Assembly (NCBI GenBank): GCA_947627245.1
Contig: CANQVH010000031.1
Span: 1-41,380 of the forward strand
Source: an uncultured Lachnospiraceae bacterium
Lineage (GTDB): Bacteria; Bacillota; Clostridia; Lachnospirales; Lachnospiraceae
Reading direction: 5' to 3'
DNA length: 41,380 bases
In this document: positions 22,806-32,261 of the stretch, in pieces
Numbering within the stretch: position 1 is the stretch's first letter
Layout of the letters: every line of letters begins with the position of its first letter
Position numbers and translations under genes: made by a program
The notes under the pieces: model-generated
Seen by the model: only the letters and a program-made list of their open reading frames with translations
Database searches by the model: none
Told to the model about the DNA's origin: nothing

Positions 22806-25800
22806 TCAGAAGTCGTCCCTCCGCATCCCGTCCACGATGCTCATGTTCCGCATCTTTCGCAGCGGGACAAGCCCGGCCGCAATGTTGATCGCGACAAGGC
22901 AGACAAAGGCGACGGCAATGATGATCGCGATCGGCTGTTTCCACAGCTCGATATAAAACGGAAAGCGAAGCTGCCAGCATTCCGCCACCCAGCGCCCGGT
23001 CGCTTCTTCGTAGAGGTACTGGTTGTGTACCTGCTCCTGCCCGAACGCATACCAATTCGCGTAGCGCCTCACACCTTCAAAGATCGCGAGCGGAATCGTC
23101 GACGTCAGCGCGGCCAGAAGCGGCCAGCGGAACATTCCCCGGATATACGAGGCGGTCAGGCGTTTCCGGCTCATGCCGACCGCGCGCAGGATCTGGAGAT
23201 TGTGCAGATTGCGGTTGACGGCAAACTGATAGGAATTCGCCATGCCGAAGCAGCCGACAAGCAGCACCAGCACGATCATCGACGCGAAGACGATCAGGTT
23301 TGACAGATCCTTCCTCTGTATCCTGCGCCGTATATCGCTGCGTGAGACACTTTCCACGTCGCCGCTCTTTCCGATGATCGTATACCAAAGCGCCTCAAAG
23401 CGTTCCAGATCGGCGTCCTTTTTCAACTTCACCCGTACGTCCGTATAACAGCAGTCCGGCAGACCCCATGCCTCCGCCGCGCCCATGCCGCACAGGAGAT
23501 TGTACCCGGGCGAGACAAACGGCCCGGTTCCATTCTTATGGACGAAGCTCTCCGCGTACAGAAGCTCCTGCAGCTTCGGGTCGTCTATAGAAAGGATGGC
23601 GCAGATCTCCGTCTCAAATTCCACCTTTTTCCAGAAGGTATATCCGCCTATGTGCGTCTGCGTTCCGTCCGAGTAGTCAAAGTAAAAGGTCGGCTCGTAT
23701 CCGCTCGGCACCTCGTTGTTCGAAAAATCAAAGGCTTCCACGTATGGATCGGAGATCACGGAATCCGTCAGCGGCAGCCGGTCTCCGACCTCGTAGGGAT
23801 TCTCCATCTGCGCGTCCGGATATTCCACAATCACCGCCTTTGAGCCGTCCGCAAGGCCCGCCTCATCCAGCTCGCCGGATACGACATAGGGGGCAAGGAG
23901 CGCAAGCATCTCGTCGTCCGCCGCCACGCAGGGCAGTTGGTACAGAAGGTCGTCCTCGTCATAGCCCTGCGCCGCCCGGTCCTTTTCGTGCAGCTCGCCT
24001 AGATAATCCTCCGTCGGGATCAGATTCTGCGTAATCAAAAGATCGCCCAGCGCATCCCTCAGCTTCTGCGGAATCGTCTTATCCTGATAGAAAAGCTTCA
24101 CGCCGGGCATCTGCATCACGCCGCTTGCCGAGGAGACGTCCGGGCTTGATCGCAGGGCATCCATATTCTCCTGCGAAATCCCCTCGCCGTGACGGTTGAA
24201 GCAGACATTCCCGCACATCGCTTCGTACAGATCCTTTGTGGCGGTATAGTCTGCGTCCGCGCCGCCCGCCTCCTCAAGCTGTTCGAGCGCGCGGCTGTTG
24301 TCGCTGTCCGACTTCGCGAGCATGAACGCCGCGCCAAACACAAAGGTCCAGCCGGTCAGCACGATCAGGAACACGACGCCCCGGTCGCGGTTCAGATTCC
24401 GCCCGGTGACCTTCTGCGCGATTCCTGCGCTGCGCGCATGCCTTCTGTTCTCATATCGCGTTTTGCACTCATCCTGTTCTCTGCGTCCGCCTCTCTTTTT
24501 ACGCTCGCTCTGTTTTTCTTTGCATTGTACCCTGTTTCTGCGCAGGCCTCCATCCTGACGCCTTCGAATCTTCTCCGTCTTCTCCGGGAAAAGCATCTCA
24601 TTGGGCGACAGGCGAAGCGCACGCACAGCGGGAAGCGCCGCGGCGAGCGCCGAGAAACACAGTCCCAACACCCAAGGATACAGATACGGATTCAGGCTCA
24701 TCGCCCGCGCGACCACATGCGCACCAAACGCGCTGTAGATCCGCGCGCTGCCGAACGTATTCATCAACTGCAGATAAGCGGTGTAGACCAGAAGGCCGGA
24801 CGCGTAGCCGGCCGCCACACCGAGCACGGCAAAGGAAAGCGCCTCGCGAAGCAGAATTCCCCGCACACACCTTTTGGACATTCCCATGCTCCGGAACAGA
24901 CCGAACTGCCGCTGCCGGTCAAGCATCGCGCCGGACATCACCCCGTACACGGACACGAAGGAGACCACCAGAACGACCGCCAGAAAGATCGGGATGAGCG
25001 TCGAGGAATAGAAATCCCGATAGCCGAGACTCACATGAGAGTTCAGATCCTCCTCGGAGCTGCCGTTCGTCTGCCAGAACCAGCTCACCAGATTGCCGAG
25101 CATGGGAAGGTTGTCTCCCGCGCAGGCCTCGATATCCAGTTCCTCCTCCAGCTTCTGCGCGACCTCTATGGGCTTCAGAGACGGATCACATTTCAAAAGC
25201 GCAGTCACAGCGGTCTGCGCCGGAAGATCCTCCGGGGAGACAAACAGCTCCGGAAAATCGATGTCGTCCGTGTTATATTTTGTCCCTACAAGGTTTACTT
25301 CCATGGAGCGGAACGGCTTCTCATACCAATTGCTCCTCGTGTTGTCCAGAATTCCGCTGATCGTGAACTCCCTCGTCCCGACGACATTGCCCTCCGGATC
25401 TGTAAGCTCCAACTCAAGCTTCGTCCCCACCACCGGGGCGACGCCTATGGAAGTAAAGGAACTGCGGTAACCGCAGACCTCCCCGGCGCCTCGCGGATAT
25501 CTGCCGCCCGGCTCCGGCTCAAAATAGAAAATCTCCTCTCCGCGCGCGCTGTCAAACGCGCCGAAGCGGATGCTCTCGCTGTATTCCGTCTTCGCGAAGC
25601 CTCCGCTGTAGAGAAGCTCGCACTCCGCAATTTCAGGGCGCTCGGACAGAGCCCTCAGATCGTCCTCCTCCGCCAGCGGAATAAAAATGTCGTAATTACC
25701 CACGCCGCGCAGGACGCTCTCTACCTGCTCCTGACTTGCCGAGCGCGCGAGAAGCATCCCGACCGTCATCGCCATCGTGCTGACAATGATCGCGCCGAGC

Positions 25801-25853
25801 AGCGCCGCCGCGCGGCCCTTATGATGTTTCCAGTATTTTACCGACAGGTTCAT
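22806..25853 (-). CDS. FtsX-family ABC transporter permease
   Basis: 1015 residues. The first helix is at about 14-36 (AAALLGAIIVSTMAMTVGML), followed by a large extracytoplasmic domain and a first FtsX core of three helices (about 285-415) with RQFGLFRSMGMSKRCVRGILLREALSF. A basic, Arg/Lys-rich segment of about 65 residues (about 421-488) leads into a second unit: a helix (VVFLIVLTGWTFVFGAAFML), a second extracytoplasmic domain, then three helices with NLQILRAVGMSRKRLTASYI. The RxxGM-kR element occurs in both cores and is where the ATPase docks. The cargo is unknown; in Clostridia such pairs often deal with antimicrobial peptides next to a two-component system, but none is seen here. ATG preceded by GGAGGACGCGAAG. 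Confidence 0.9.
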   Translation of the reverse strand: MNLSVKYWKHHKGRAAALLGAIIVSTMAMTVGMLLARSASQEQVESVLRGVGNYDIFIPLAEEDDLRALSERPEIAECELLYSGGFAKTEYSESIRFGAFDSARGEEIFYFEPEPGGRYPRGAGEVCGYRSSFTSIGVAPVVGTKLELELTDPEGNVVGTREFTISGILDNTRSNWYEKPFRSMEVNLVGTKYNTDDIDFPELFVSPEDLPAQTAVTALLKCDPSLKPIEVAQKLEEELDIEACAGDNLPMLGNLVSWFWQTNGSSEEDLNSHVSLGYRDFYSSTLIPIFLAVVLVVSFVSVYGVMSGAMLDRQRQFGLFRSMGMSKRCVRGILLREALSFAVLGVAAGYASGLLVYTAYLQLMNTFGSARIYSAFGAHVVARAMSLNPYLYPWVLGLCFSALAAALPAVRALRLSPNEMLFPEKTEKIRRRQDGGLRRNRVQCKEKQSERKKRGGRREQDECKTRYENRRHARSAGIAQKVTGRNLNRDRGVVFLIVLTGWTFVFGAAFMLAKSDSDNSRALEQLEEAGGADADYTATKDLYEAMCGNVCFNRHGEGISQENMDALRSSPDVSSASGVMQMPGVKLFYQDKTIPQKLRDALGDLLITQNLIPTEDYLGELHEKDRAAQGYDEDDLLYQLPCVAADDEMLALLAPYVVSGELDEAGLADGSKAVIVEYPDAQMENPYEVGDRLPLTDSVISDPYVEAFDFSNNEVPSGYEPTFYFDYSDGTQTHIGGYTFWKKVEFETEICAILSIDDPKLQELLYAESFVHKNGTGPFVSPGYNLLCGMGAAEAWGLPDCCYTDVRVKLKKDADLERFEALWYTIIGKSGDVESVSRSDIRRRIQRKDLSNLIVFASMIVLVLLVGCFGMANSYQFAVNRNLHNLQILRAVGMSRKRLTASYIRGMFRWPLLAALTSTIPLAIFEGVRRYANWYAFGQEQVHNQYLYEEATGRWVAECWQLRFPFYIELWKQPIAIIIAVAFVCLVAINIAAGLVPLRKMRNMSIVDGMRRDDF

Positions 25854-26010
25854 CTTCGCGTCCTCCCGAAGCCGAGGCAGCCGTATATCCCCGAAAGCTC
25901 AATGCTTCTGCATGCCTCATTGCTTTCCTGAGTATAGCATCCATATCTTTGAAGAAGTTTACGACACCCTTAAAAATTTCTTACGATTACAAAATGAATC
26001 CTGTCCTCCG

Positions 26011-27084
26011 TCACCTGCGAACCGCCCGAACCAATCCCCGAAGGACCGCCCAGAACTGCCGTCTTCTCTTCTTTTCCATTCTGCGGAATCGCCCGACCAT
26101 GGCGCGCGCGGCGGCAAAAGGCCGCTGAAACAGTTCATATACGTTCCTCGCCTTCGTCGAGCATACAAGCTCATACAGCGTATCGACAAACAGCGCGACC
26201 TGCCCCGAAGAGAGCGAACGGATCCACGCGCCAAGATTTTTGCTCCGCCTGCTGCTCTTCTTTCGGAGCCGTCTTTTGTAGCAAAACCGCGGGCCGCGGA
26301 TCTTCCACTGCATCAGATCGTGCTGGGCAAAGCCTCCCTTATACCCTGCCACCACGCGGTAATCCCGATAGCTGGAAAACATCATGCCGATCATGGACTG
26401 CTCCGGCACGATTTTGCAATACCGATCCCGGATCCGCAGGAATCCGGGCGTCTCATAGAAATGTCGCCACAATCCGGGACCGTCGAAGCTGTAGACGCGG
26501 CGGATCCGCTCCTGCACCGATGCCGGGACAAACGACGCGGCATAGACCGCCAGATTGCCGCCCTTGGAATGACCGCCGAGCACCAGACGCCCGCTCGTAT
26601 AGCGCGCGACGCCCTTCACATAATCCAGCGCCCGCTTCTGCGACGGAACCAGACGCAGAAAGCTCATGTTGAAGTCTTCCTTCCAGCCCACCAAGCGCTC
26701 GTCCGTTCCCCGAAACGCCACGAACACGCTGCCTTTTCCCAGAAAGAATGTAATTGCCGCGAACTGCGCCTCCCGCTCCTCGTCAATCCACTCGACAAAG
26801 TAATTGACCCGAATCCGTCCGTAGCGCCGGCTTTTGGAGATCAGTTCGAAGGCCTCCCGATACGACGCGCCGTAAACCGGATCGGAAAACATGTGCTCCC
26901 AACCCGGCTTTTTCCTGATATCCTCCCAGCTCATCGGCGCGCCGCGGTTGAAGCCCGGCACGATGCCGTCAAACTTCATATAGACGAGCAGGGCAAGCGT
27001 CAGCGCGTCCACCTCGGAAAACGGCATCTCGCGAAAGCTGCGATCCCCGAACTCCCGGAGGTATTTCATCAGATTATTTTTCAA
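26011..27084 (-). CDS. Mbeg1-like (DUF2974) alpha/beta hydrolase
   Basis: About 357 residues from a TTG start. Class 3 lipase-like core: VFVAFRGTD (oxyanion side), nucleophile elbow GGHSKGGNLA (Ser173), Asp201 in SFDGPG and His255 in FAQHDLMQW form a complete triad. The N-terminus KNNLMKYLREFGDRSF followed by PFSEVDALTLALLVYMKF fits the family. A basic C-terminal third (RRLRKKSSRRSKN and RRMEKKRRRQ) is striking. I prefer TTG at 27084 because TGGAGGGA is 7 nt upstream and it matches the family N-terminus; a GTG at 27150 gives 22 more residues but has no ribosome site. Substrate unknown, probably a lipid ester. It follows the type III R-M genes on the same strand but need not share their function. 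Confidence 0.85.
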   Translation of the reverse strand: MKNNLMKYLREFGDRSFREMPFSEVDALTLALLVYMKFDGIVPGFNRGAPMSWEDIRKKPGWEHMFSDPVYGASYREAFELISKSRRYGRIRVNYFVEWIDEEREAQFAAITFFLGKGSVFVAFRGTDERLVGWKEDFNMSFLRLVPSQKRALDYVKGVARYTSGRLVLGGHSKGGNLAVYAASFVPASVQERIRRVYSFDGPGLWRHFYETPGFLRIRDRYCKIVPEQSMIGMMFSSYRDYRVVAGYKGGFAQHDLMQWKIRGPRFCYKRRLRKKSSRRSKNLGAWIRSLSSGQVALFVDTLYELVCSTKARNVYELFQRPFAAARAMVGRFRRMEKKRRRQFWAVLRGLVRAVRR

Positions 27085-27160
27085 GCAGGATCCCTCCATA
27101 AAAATGTTTTCCATCCCATGCAACAGGCTCTGATCTTGCTCCGACAGCACCTTGTCTTAA

Positions 27161-30058
27161 TCATAAAGTTCCCATCACGTTCAGCAGGCTCTGATAGCTG
27201 TCCACGTCGTGATATTTCACCCTGCCGGTGGACATTTCATTGAACAGCTTCTTCGCGCAGGAAATCTTTGCCTGTTCGATGGGGCGCAGATTCAGATTTT
27301 CCATTGTGCCCTTCGTTTCCGCGACAAAGAAGATATGCTTTACCGTCCCCTCATAGAAAGCGATCGCCCAGTCGGGGGAATAATTTCCCACCGGCGTAGG
27401 GATCCGGAAGGTCCTTGGCAGCTTCGCATAGACGCAGACTTCTTCCGCAGCGTCCAATTCCTCCGCAAAAGCCCTCTCTACGCTCTTATCGGCGGAACCG
27501 TCGGTGAACACATAATCCTGAATGGCTTTCTTGGCGAGAAAAGCCTTTTCAAAGCTCTGCGCATTCTGCGCGGCGGTAAAGATCGAGCTGTCGTATTCCC
27601 CCTCGATTTGATGATAGGAAATATGGTCGACGATCAGCGTCGCCTTCTGCTCCCGAATCAGCCTCACCACTTTGGAAATAAATTCCTCCGGATTATACCG
27701 GAACATTGACTGCTTCGCAGGGCTTAGTCCTTTCAGTATACGCGCTGCGGTCTTCCGCGTGAGAACCGTTCCTTCGGCTACTTTCCCGACAAGATCATAA
27801 GAGACCTGACTTGTCCCCGCGTGCTTTAAGGTCCGCGTCCTTGTTTTCTCACCGCCGAAGGACGCTCCTTGGTCCACTTCATACTTGTTCATTTTCGCTT
27901 TCTGCCTGCCGACCGTGGCGGTGTACTGAAGCTCCGAAACGAACAACTTGTCATTGATATGGCCGATCGCTTTTCTTATCAGTTCCTCGCTGTCAAACTG
28001 CACCGTATAGGCGTATTTGTGATTGATTTCTTTCCAGAGAGCCTGAAATTCCTTCTTCGCAAAATTTTCATTCAACGGATTGTCCCTGATCTTTGCTTCA
28101 CGGCCATCCCGGAACATCCCCGCAAGAACGCTGTCGTCATGGCTGGTCTCAACAGTCGGCCGGTCGTACAATACCGTCTTGATGTCTCTCTGCAAATCGG
28201 AAACGAACGTCTTGTAGCTCTCGCTGGCGATGACCGTCAGCATATTGACGTCATGAACCATCTCGCCGCAGGCCGCCGCATCCATTCTATTGCCGGCTTG
28301 GTTTACGCACAGCCGCAGCCCGCGCCCGACCTCCTGCCGCTTGGCCGTGTTGCTGTCGGAATGCTTCAGGGTGCAGATCTGAAACACGTTGGGGTTGTCC
28401 CAGCCCTCACGCAGCGCCGAATGGGAAAAAATGAACCGCGTGGGTTCCTCAAAGGACAAGAGGCGCTCCTTGTTTTTCAGTATCAGGTCATAAGCGGAAA
28501 TGTCGTCCGAGAACTCACTTCCGCGCTTGAGCCGGCTGTCAATGCTTCTGCCGGTCTTTTTGTCGATGCTGAAATATCCCTTATGCACGGCGGAAACATC
28601 ACTGCAGACAGAGCGCAGGTATCTCTGGTACGGGGTATCAAGCGATGTGACGTATTCGTTCAGGACATTACTATATTCCTGCTCAAACATCTGCCCGTAT
28701 TCTCCAAGCGTTTCATTCCCGTCCGCATCGTACTGACGGTATTTTGCGACCTCATCAATAAAAAACAGCGAGAGGTTCTTTATCCCCATGTTGAAGAGCT
28801 TTTCCTCTTTTTCAAAATGAGAAACGATCGTCTCCCTGATCTGGATACGGCGCATGTCCTTCTCCGAAACATCGCCGACCACTTCCCCGGCACTGATAAT
28901 CTCGCCGTTTGTAAAAGTGACCGTCCCGCGCAGCGGATCGATCTCCGATACCATGAAACCCTTATACTGCTCCATCTGCCGCGAGATCTTGTAAAGATCG
29001 TCTCCGACGCCCAGAATACGCGTTTCCCGGTTGATCGACTTGTTATATCCGATTTCAAGCTCTATCTTGGCCATAGGCGGCTTTTTGGCGGAAAGGATGA
29101 TCTGCTCCAGATACAGATAACGGTCCGTGCCTCTGAAATTCTTTACCTCAAAGCCCTTGACTTCGATCTTCTTTACCAGCCTCTTGTTAAAGGCGTCAAG
29201 CGCATCCAGCACATAGACCGTGTTGTGCTGCTTGGCGTGAGTCGCGGAATAGTTCAGGCTGAATAGCGGATTGAAGTTTTTCAATGCTTTTTGCGTGACC
29301 GCGCCGCCCATCTTCTGCGGTTCGTCCAGAATGATGATCGGCCTGTTCGCCCTGATCACGTCAATCGGCCGGCGGGAATTGAAATCGTCACGCTTGGAGT
29401 AGATGATGCGGGCTTCCTTGCTCCTTCCGTCCTCTTTTAAGGAAGAGGCAAACGCCTGCGTGTTGATTATCATCACGTTGATCCCGGAGCTTTGGGAAAA
29501 ATTGTCCAGTTGATTGAGATTTCCGCTGTTATAAATGAAAAAGCGGGCTTTTTTCCCGTAATGCTCCATAAAGTGGTCTGCGGTTATCTCAAAAGATTTC
29601 TTTACGCCCTCCCGTATGGCGATCGAGGGAACCACGACGATAAACTTACTCCAGCCGTATTGTTTATTCAGCTCGAACATCGTTTTGATATACACATAAG
29701 TCTTGCCGGTGCCGGTCTCCATCTCGATATCGAGGGAACAGCGCCCTAATTCGCGGTTCAAAGAGACGGACTGCCTGATATTGTTCTCGCTCTGCAGCTT
29801 TTGAATGTTGTACAAAAGCTGTTTGTCGGAAAGCTCCACCGCCGCATTCCTGTATCCTGCATCGCTGAGGGAATCATACAGCTCCACGGCTTCTTCCTGA
29901 TCGGTTGCCAGCTTCATTTGCCGGTAAGCGTCGGCGGAAGCTTCCCCCAGATTCCGAATATAACTTGTATTTTCCCTGTATCCCTGACCGGCGAACACCT
30001 TCACAACAGCGAGGACGGCGTCGGTCTGATACTGCTGTATCTTAAAATTAAACTTCAT
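27161..30058 (-). CDS. res: Type III restriction enzyme, Res subunit
   Basis: 965 residues. ATP-dependent translocase and nuclease of a type III restriction system; it cuts DNA only in complex with Mod when two unmethylated sites face each other. Seen: Q-tip-like FKIQQYQTDAV at the start, Walker A METGTGKT (113-120), Walker B in the variant DEPQ (245-248) typical of this family, motif III NYSATH (about 272-277), and the second helicase lobe with LREGWDNPNVF and RQEVGRGLRLCV (motif VI Arg residues). The C-terminal PD-(D/E)xK nuclease is visible as NYSPDWAIAF followed by FVAETKG. All core motifs are intact. The ATG begins right after the TAA of mod. Codon use is more AT-rich than the flanking genes, as in a horizontally acquired module. 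Confidence 0.95.
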   Translation of the reverse strand: MKFNFKIQQYQTDAVLAVVKVFAGQGYRENTSYIRNLGEASADAYRQMKLATDQEEAVELYDSLSDAGYRNAAVELSDKQLLYNIQKLQSENNIRQSVSLNRELGRCSLDIEMETGTGKTYVYIKTMFELNKQYGWSKFIVVVPSIAIREGVKKSFEITADHFMEHYGKKARFFIYNSGNLNQLDNFSQSSGINVMIINTQAFASSLKEDGRSKEARIIYSKRDDFNSRRPIDVIRANRPIIILDEPQKMGGAVTQKALKNFNPLFSLNYSATHAKQHNTVYVLDALDAFNKRLVKKIEVKGFEVKNFRGTDRYLYLEQIILSAKKPPMAKIELEIGYNKSINRETRILGVGDDLYKISRQMEQYKGFMVSEIDPLRGTVTFTNGEIISAGEVVGDVSEKDMRRIQIRETIVSHFEKEEKLFNMGIKNLSLFFIDEVAKYRQYDADGNETLGEYGQMFEQEYSNVLNEYVTSLDTPYQRYLRSVCSDVSAVHKGYFSIDKKTGRSIDSRLKRGSEFSDDISAYDLILKNKERLLSFEEPTRFIFSHSALREGWDNPNVFQICTLKHSDSNTAKRQEVGRGLRLCVNQAGNRMDAAACGEMVHDVNMLTVIASESYKTFVSDLQRDIKTVLYDRPTVETSHDDSVLAGMFRDGREAKIRDNPLNENFAKKEFQALWKEINHKYAYTVQFDSEELIRKAIGHINDKLFVSELQYTATVGRQKAKMNKYEVDQGASFGGEKTRTRTLKHAGTSQVSYDLVGKVAEGTVLTRKTAARILKGLSPAKQSMFRYNPEEFISKVVRLIREQKATLIVDHISYHQIEGEYDSSIFTAAQNAQSFEKAFLAKKAIQDYVFTDGSADKSVERAFAEELDAAEEVCVYAKLPRTFRIPTPVGNYSPDWAIAFYEGTVKHIFFVAETKGTMENLNLRPIEQAKISCAKKLFNEMSTGRVKYHDVDSYQSLLNVMGTL

Positions 30059-32020
30059 TTACAGCACCTTCCTTACCGTGTCGGGACTGTATGTAACGAA
30101 AATCTGCTCGAAGTTTGCCGCAACACTGTCATTCGCCATCGAACTGTCGCGCATGACGAAATAGCGCGGCTTTTGCTTGGCGATTTCCCGAATCGTCTCC
30201 TCGGTCACGTTGTCGTCAAAGCAAGCGGCGAGAAAACCGTCGGCGACATTAAAAACCTTCTTTCCGGCGATCTCTGTCTCGCCGATTTTGGAAGAAAGCG
30301 GCACACCCAAATCCAGCATAACTTGGAAAAGCAGATCCTCCGAAGACCTGTCCTCTTTGATATTGTCGGCAGCGGTCTCGAACAGCGACGGCTCGAAATC
30401 CGCCGGGTTATAATAAACGTCTTTCATGTTGGATGTATCGCACTTCAGAACTCGGAAGCCCACGTCAAGCTCCCGCGCGGCAAGCGGATTTTCCTCTTTG
30501 ATTTTCTTTCCGGCGCGGCGGATACGCTCCTTGCCGATTTCACAGATGTTCCTGTAACCTGCCTTATAAGCCCCGCTGTTTTCGCCGCAGGGCTCCGGGA
30601 ACTGCGCCATAATAAATTTGCGGCGTCCGCCGTCCTCGGCGTTGAGCTGCATGACCGCATGGGCAGTGGTCGCGGAGCCGGAGAAGAAGTCCATTACCGT
30701 CATTTCCTTATCATTTACAGAATTGAGGATCAGCTCCAGCAGGGCGACTGATTTTGGATAGTCAAAATATTTTTTGTTGTCAAACAGCTTCTGCACTTCC
30801 CTGTCGCCGTTGGAAATATTCGTGATGATATCTTTCAGCAATGTCGTGTGAAAATCCCTTATTCTCGTATAGATCTCATACCCTCCTGCCGAATTGGGCA
30901 GTACAATCAGATCATAGCTTTCCTTTGCGATCTTTTGCCGCGACCATCTCCATGCATGATACTGATGCACTCCGTCGCCGTTTTTGTGAGGCGGCAGTTC
31001 CACAAACCCGTCCTTCTTTTCGCCGATTTCCCCGGTGATGATTTCTTCCGTTGCCGGATTATAAAATATACTGAAGACCAAATTCGGACGCGTCTCTTCG
31101 TTGAATCTGCGATTGTGGTTATACAGAGTATCTCCCACGGCAAATTCGCCTCTCTCGTCGACCCTTATGTCCTTGTTGAAGCCCTTGTACGCATCCGGCA
31201 TATGAGCTCTTGCAAACGAAATGTCAACCGTCAGGCTGTTCGTCTGAAACGCGTTCTTGGCATATACAAGTATGCTTTCCCATGTCTTGGCCGCGCCAAA
31301 TTCTGCGATCTGCCTGCCGGTAATGTTGGAAACCCAAGCAAATTGATTCAGGTAATTTTTTCTGCCGAATACTTCATCGCAGACCTTTTTCAGATTCGCC
31401 GCTTCATTGTCGTCAATGCTTATAAAGATAACCCCGTCGTCGCTGAGCAAATCCTTCGCCAGCCGCAGCCTCGGGTAGATCATGTTGAGCCAGTCGGTGT
31501 GAAAACGGCCGTTGCTGTCGAGATTTCTTACAAGGCGGTTGCCCTCGTCGTCAAACTGTCCGCTGCCCGGAAGGTACTCGCCTGCGCTCTGTACAAAATC
31601 ATCCTCATAGACAAAATCATTGCCCGTATTATACGGCGGGTCGATGTATATCATCTTGATTTTGCCGAGATAAGTCTCCCGCAGAAGCTTCAGCGCTTCA
31701 AGATTGTCGCCTTCAATATAAAGATTTTCGGTGTTGTCAAAATCAACGCTCTCCTCGCGGCAGGGACGGAGCGTTTTGTTGATAGGCGCATTTGCCAGCA
31801 GGACCGATTTTTTCTTGTCCGGCCAAGTAAACTGATAGCGTTCTTCATATCCGTCGACTACCTTGCAGGAAATCTCCTGCATCAGCACGTCTTTGTCGAT
31901 CGCGCGGACGACCTCACCGTTTTCGTCAATCGTTTCGGTAACGGCGTTGGGAAACGCCTCCGCCAGCTTCCTGAAATTTTCATCTGCCCTGTTCGCAGTC
32001 TGCATTGCAAGCCTGTCCAT
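30059..32020 (-). CDS. mod: Type III DNA methyltransferase, Mod subunit (N6-adenine)
   Basis: 653 residues from the chosen start. Methylates adenine in an asymmetric site and supplies sequence recognition to Res. Seen: catalytic motif DPPYNTG (127-133) before the AdoMet motif FFSGSATTAHAV (about 445-456), the order of beta-class methylases. The stretch between them, about 240-420, is the target recognition domain and cannot be read for specificity. N-terminus MDRLAMQTANRADENFRKLAEAFPNAVTE is typical of Mod proteins. I chose the ATG at 32020 because GTGGAGGT is 7 nt upstream; a longer frame (ATG 32071) has no ribosome site. A promoter lies at 32098-32126 with an inverted repeat at the transcription start. 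I saw no simple-sequence tract that would allow phase variation. Confidence 0.95.
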   Translation of the reverse strand: MDRLAMQTANRADENFRKLAEAFPNAVTETIDENGEVVRAIDKDVLMQEISCKVVDGYEERYQFTWPDKKKSVLLANAPINKTLRPCREESVDFDNTENLYIEGDNLEALKLLRETYLGKIKMIYIDPPYNTGNDFVYEDDFVQSAGEYLPGSGQFDDEGNRLVRNLDSNGRFHTDWLNMIYPRLRLAKDLLSDDGVIFISIDDNEAANLKKVCDEVFGRKNYLNQFAWVSNITGRQIAEFGAAKTWESILVYAKNAFQTNSLTVDISFARAHMPDAYKGFNKDIRVDERGEFAVGDTLYNHNRRFNEETRPNLVFSIFYNPATEEIITGEIGEKKDGFVELPPHKNGDGVHQYHAWRWSRQKIAKESYDLIVLPNSAGGYEIYTRIRDFHTTLLKDIITNISNGDREVQKLFDNKKYFDYPKSVALLELILNSVNDKEMTVMDFFSGSATTAHAVMQLNAEDGGRRKFIMAQFPEPCGENSGAYKAGYRNICEIGKERIRRAGKKIKEENPLAARELDVGFRVLKCDTSNMKDVYYNPADFEPSLFETAADNIKEDRSSEDLLFQVMLDLGVPLSSKIGETEIAGKKVFNVADGFLAACFDDNVTEETIREIAKQKPRYFVMRDSSMANDSVAANFEQIFVTYSPDTVRKVL

Positions 32021-32071
32021 TTCGGTAACCTCCACAGCGATTTGCTGTCTCTTCCCTATCGTCATTTTCAT

Positions 32072-32091
32072 ATGTATAAGTGGACATACAT
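32072..32091. promoter_or_regulatory. Inverted repeat at the mod transcription start, possible operator
   Basis: ATGTAT (32072-32077), 8 nt, ATACAT (32086-32091), placed a few bases past the -10 of the mod promoter where a repressor would block initiation. Short arms mean it could be chance. No separate controller protein gene is present in the module. Confidence 0.3.
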
Positions 32092-32097
32092 GTTATT

Positions 32098-32126
32098 ATT
32101 ATACACGTTCAAAAATAGGGGAGCAA
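32098..32126 (-). promoter_or_regulatory. sigma-A promoter of the type III R-M genes
   Basis: Minus strand TTGCTC (32121-32126), 17-nt spacer, TATAAT (32098-32103, perfect). The transcript would start near 32091 and carry mod and res, with about 70 nt of leader to the ATG at 32020. Confidence 0.7.
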
Positions 32127-32170
32127 TACGGAAATTGGGAGAAAGTGCACTTAATTCAACACTTTTTGCG

Positions 32171-32198
32171 AAAAAAAGGCGCGACACCCGGCCGCGCC
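32171..32198 (-). terminator. Intrinsic terminator after gltBD
   Basis: Minus strand GGCGCG, 9-nt loop, CGCGCC, then seven T (32171-32177). It lies about 65 nt past the gltD stop and separates gltBD from the R-M module on the same strand. Confidence 0.85.
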
Positions 32199-32261
32199 CA
32201 AAGGAATTTTCATCCGTCTTTTTATTCTGTTTCTCTCTCCGGAAACCGCATAAAACATCGC

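Noticed and set aside
30059-32020. Phase-variable simple repeat in mod
   Set aside because: No run of tetra- or pentanucleotide repeats or long homopolymer is present in the gene or its 5' region.
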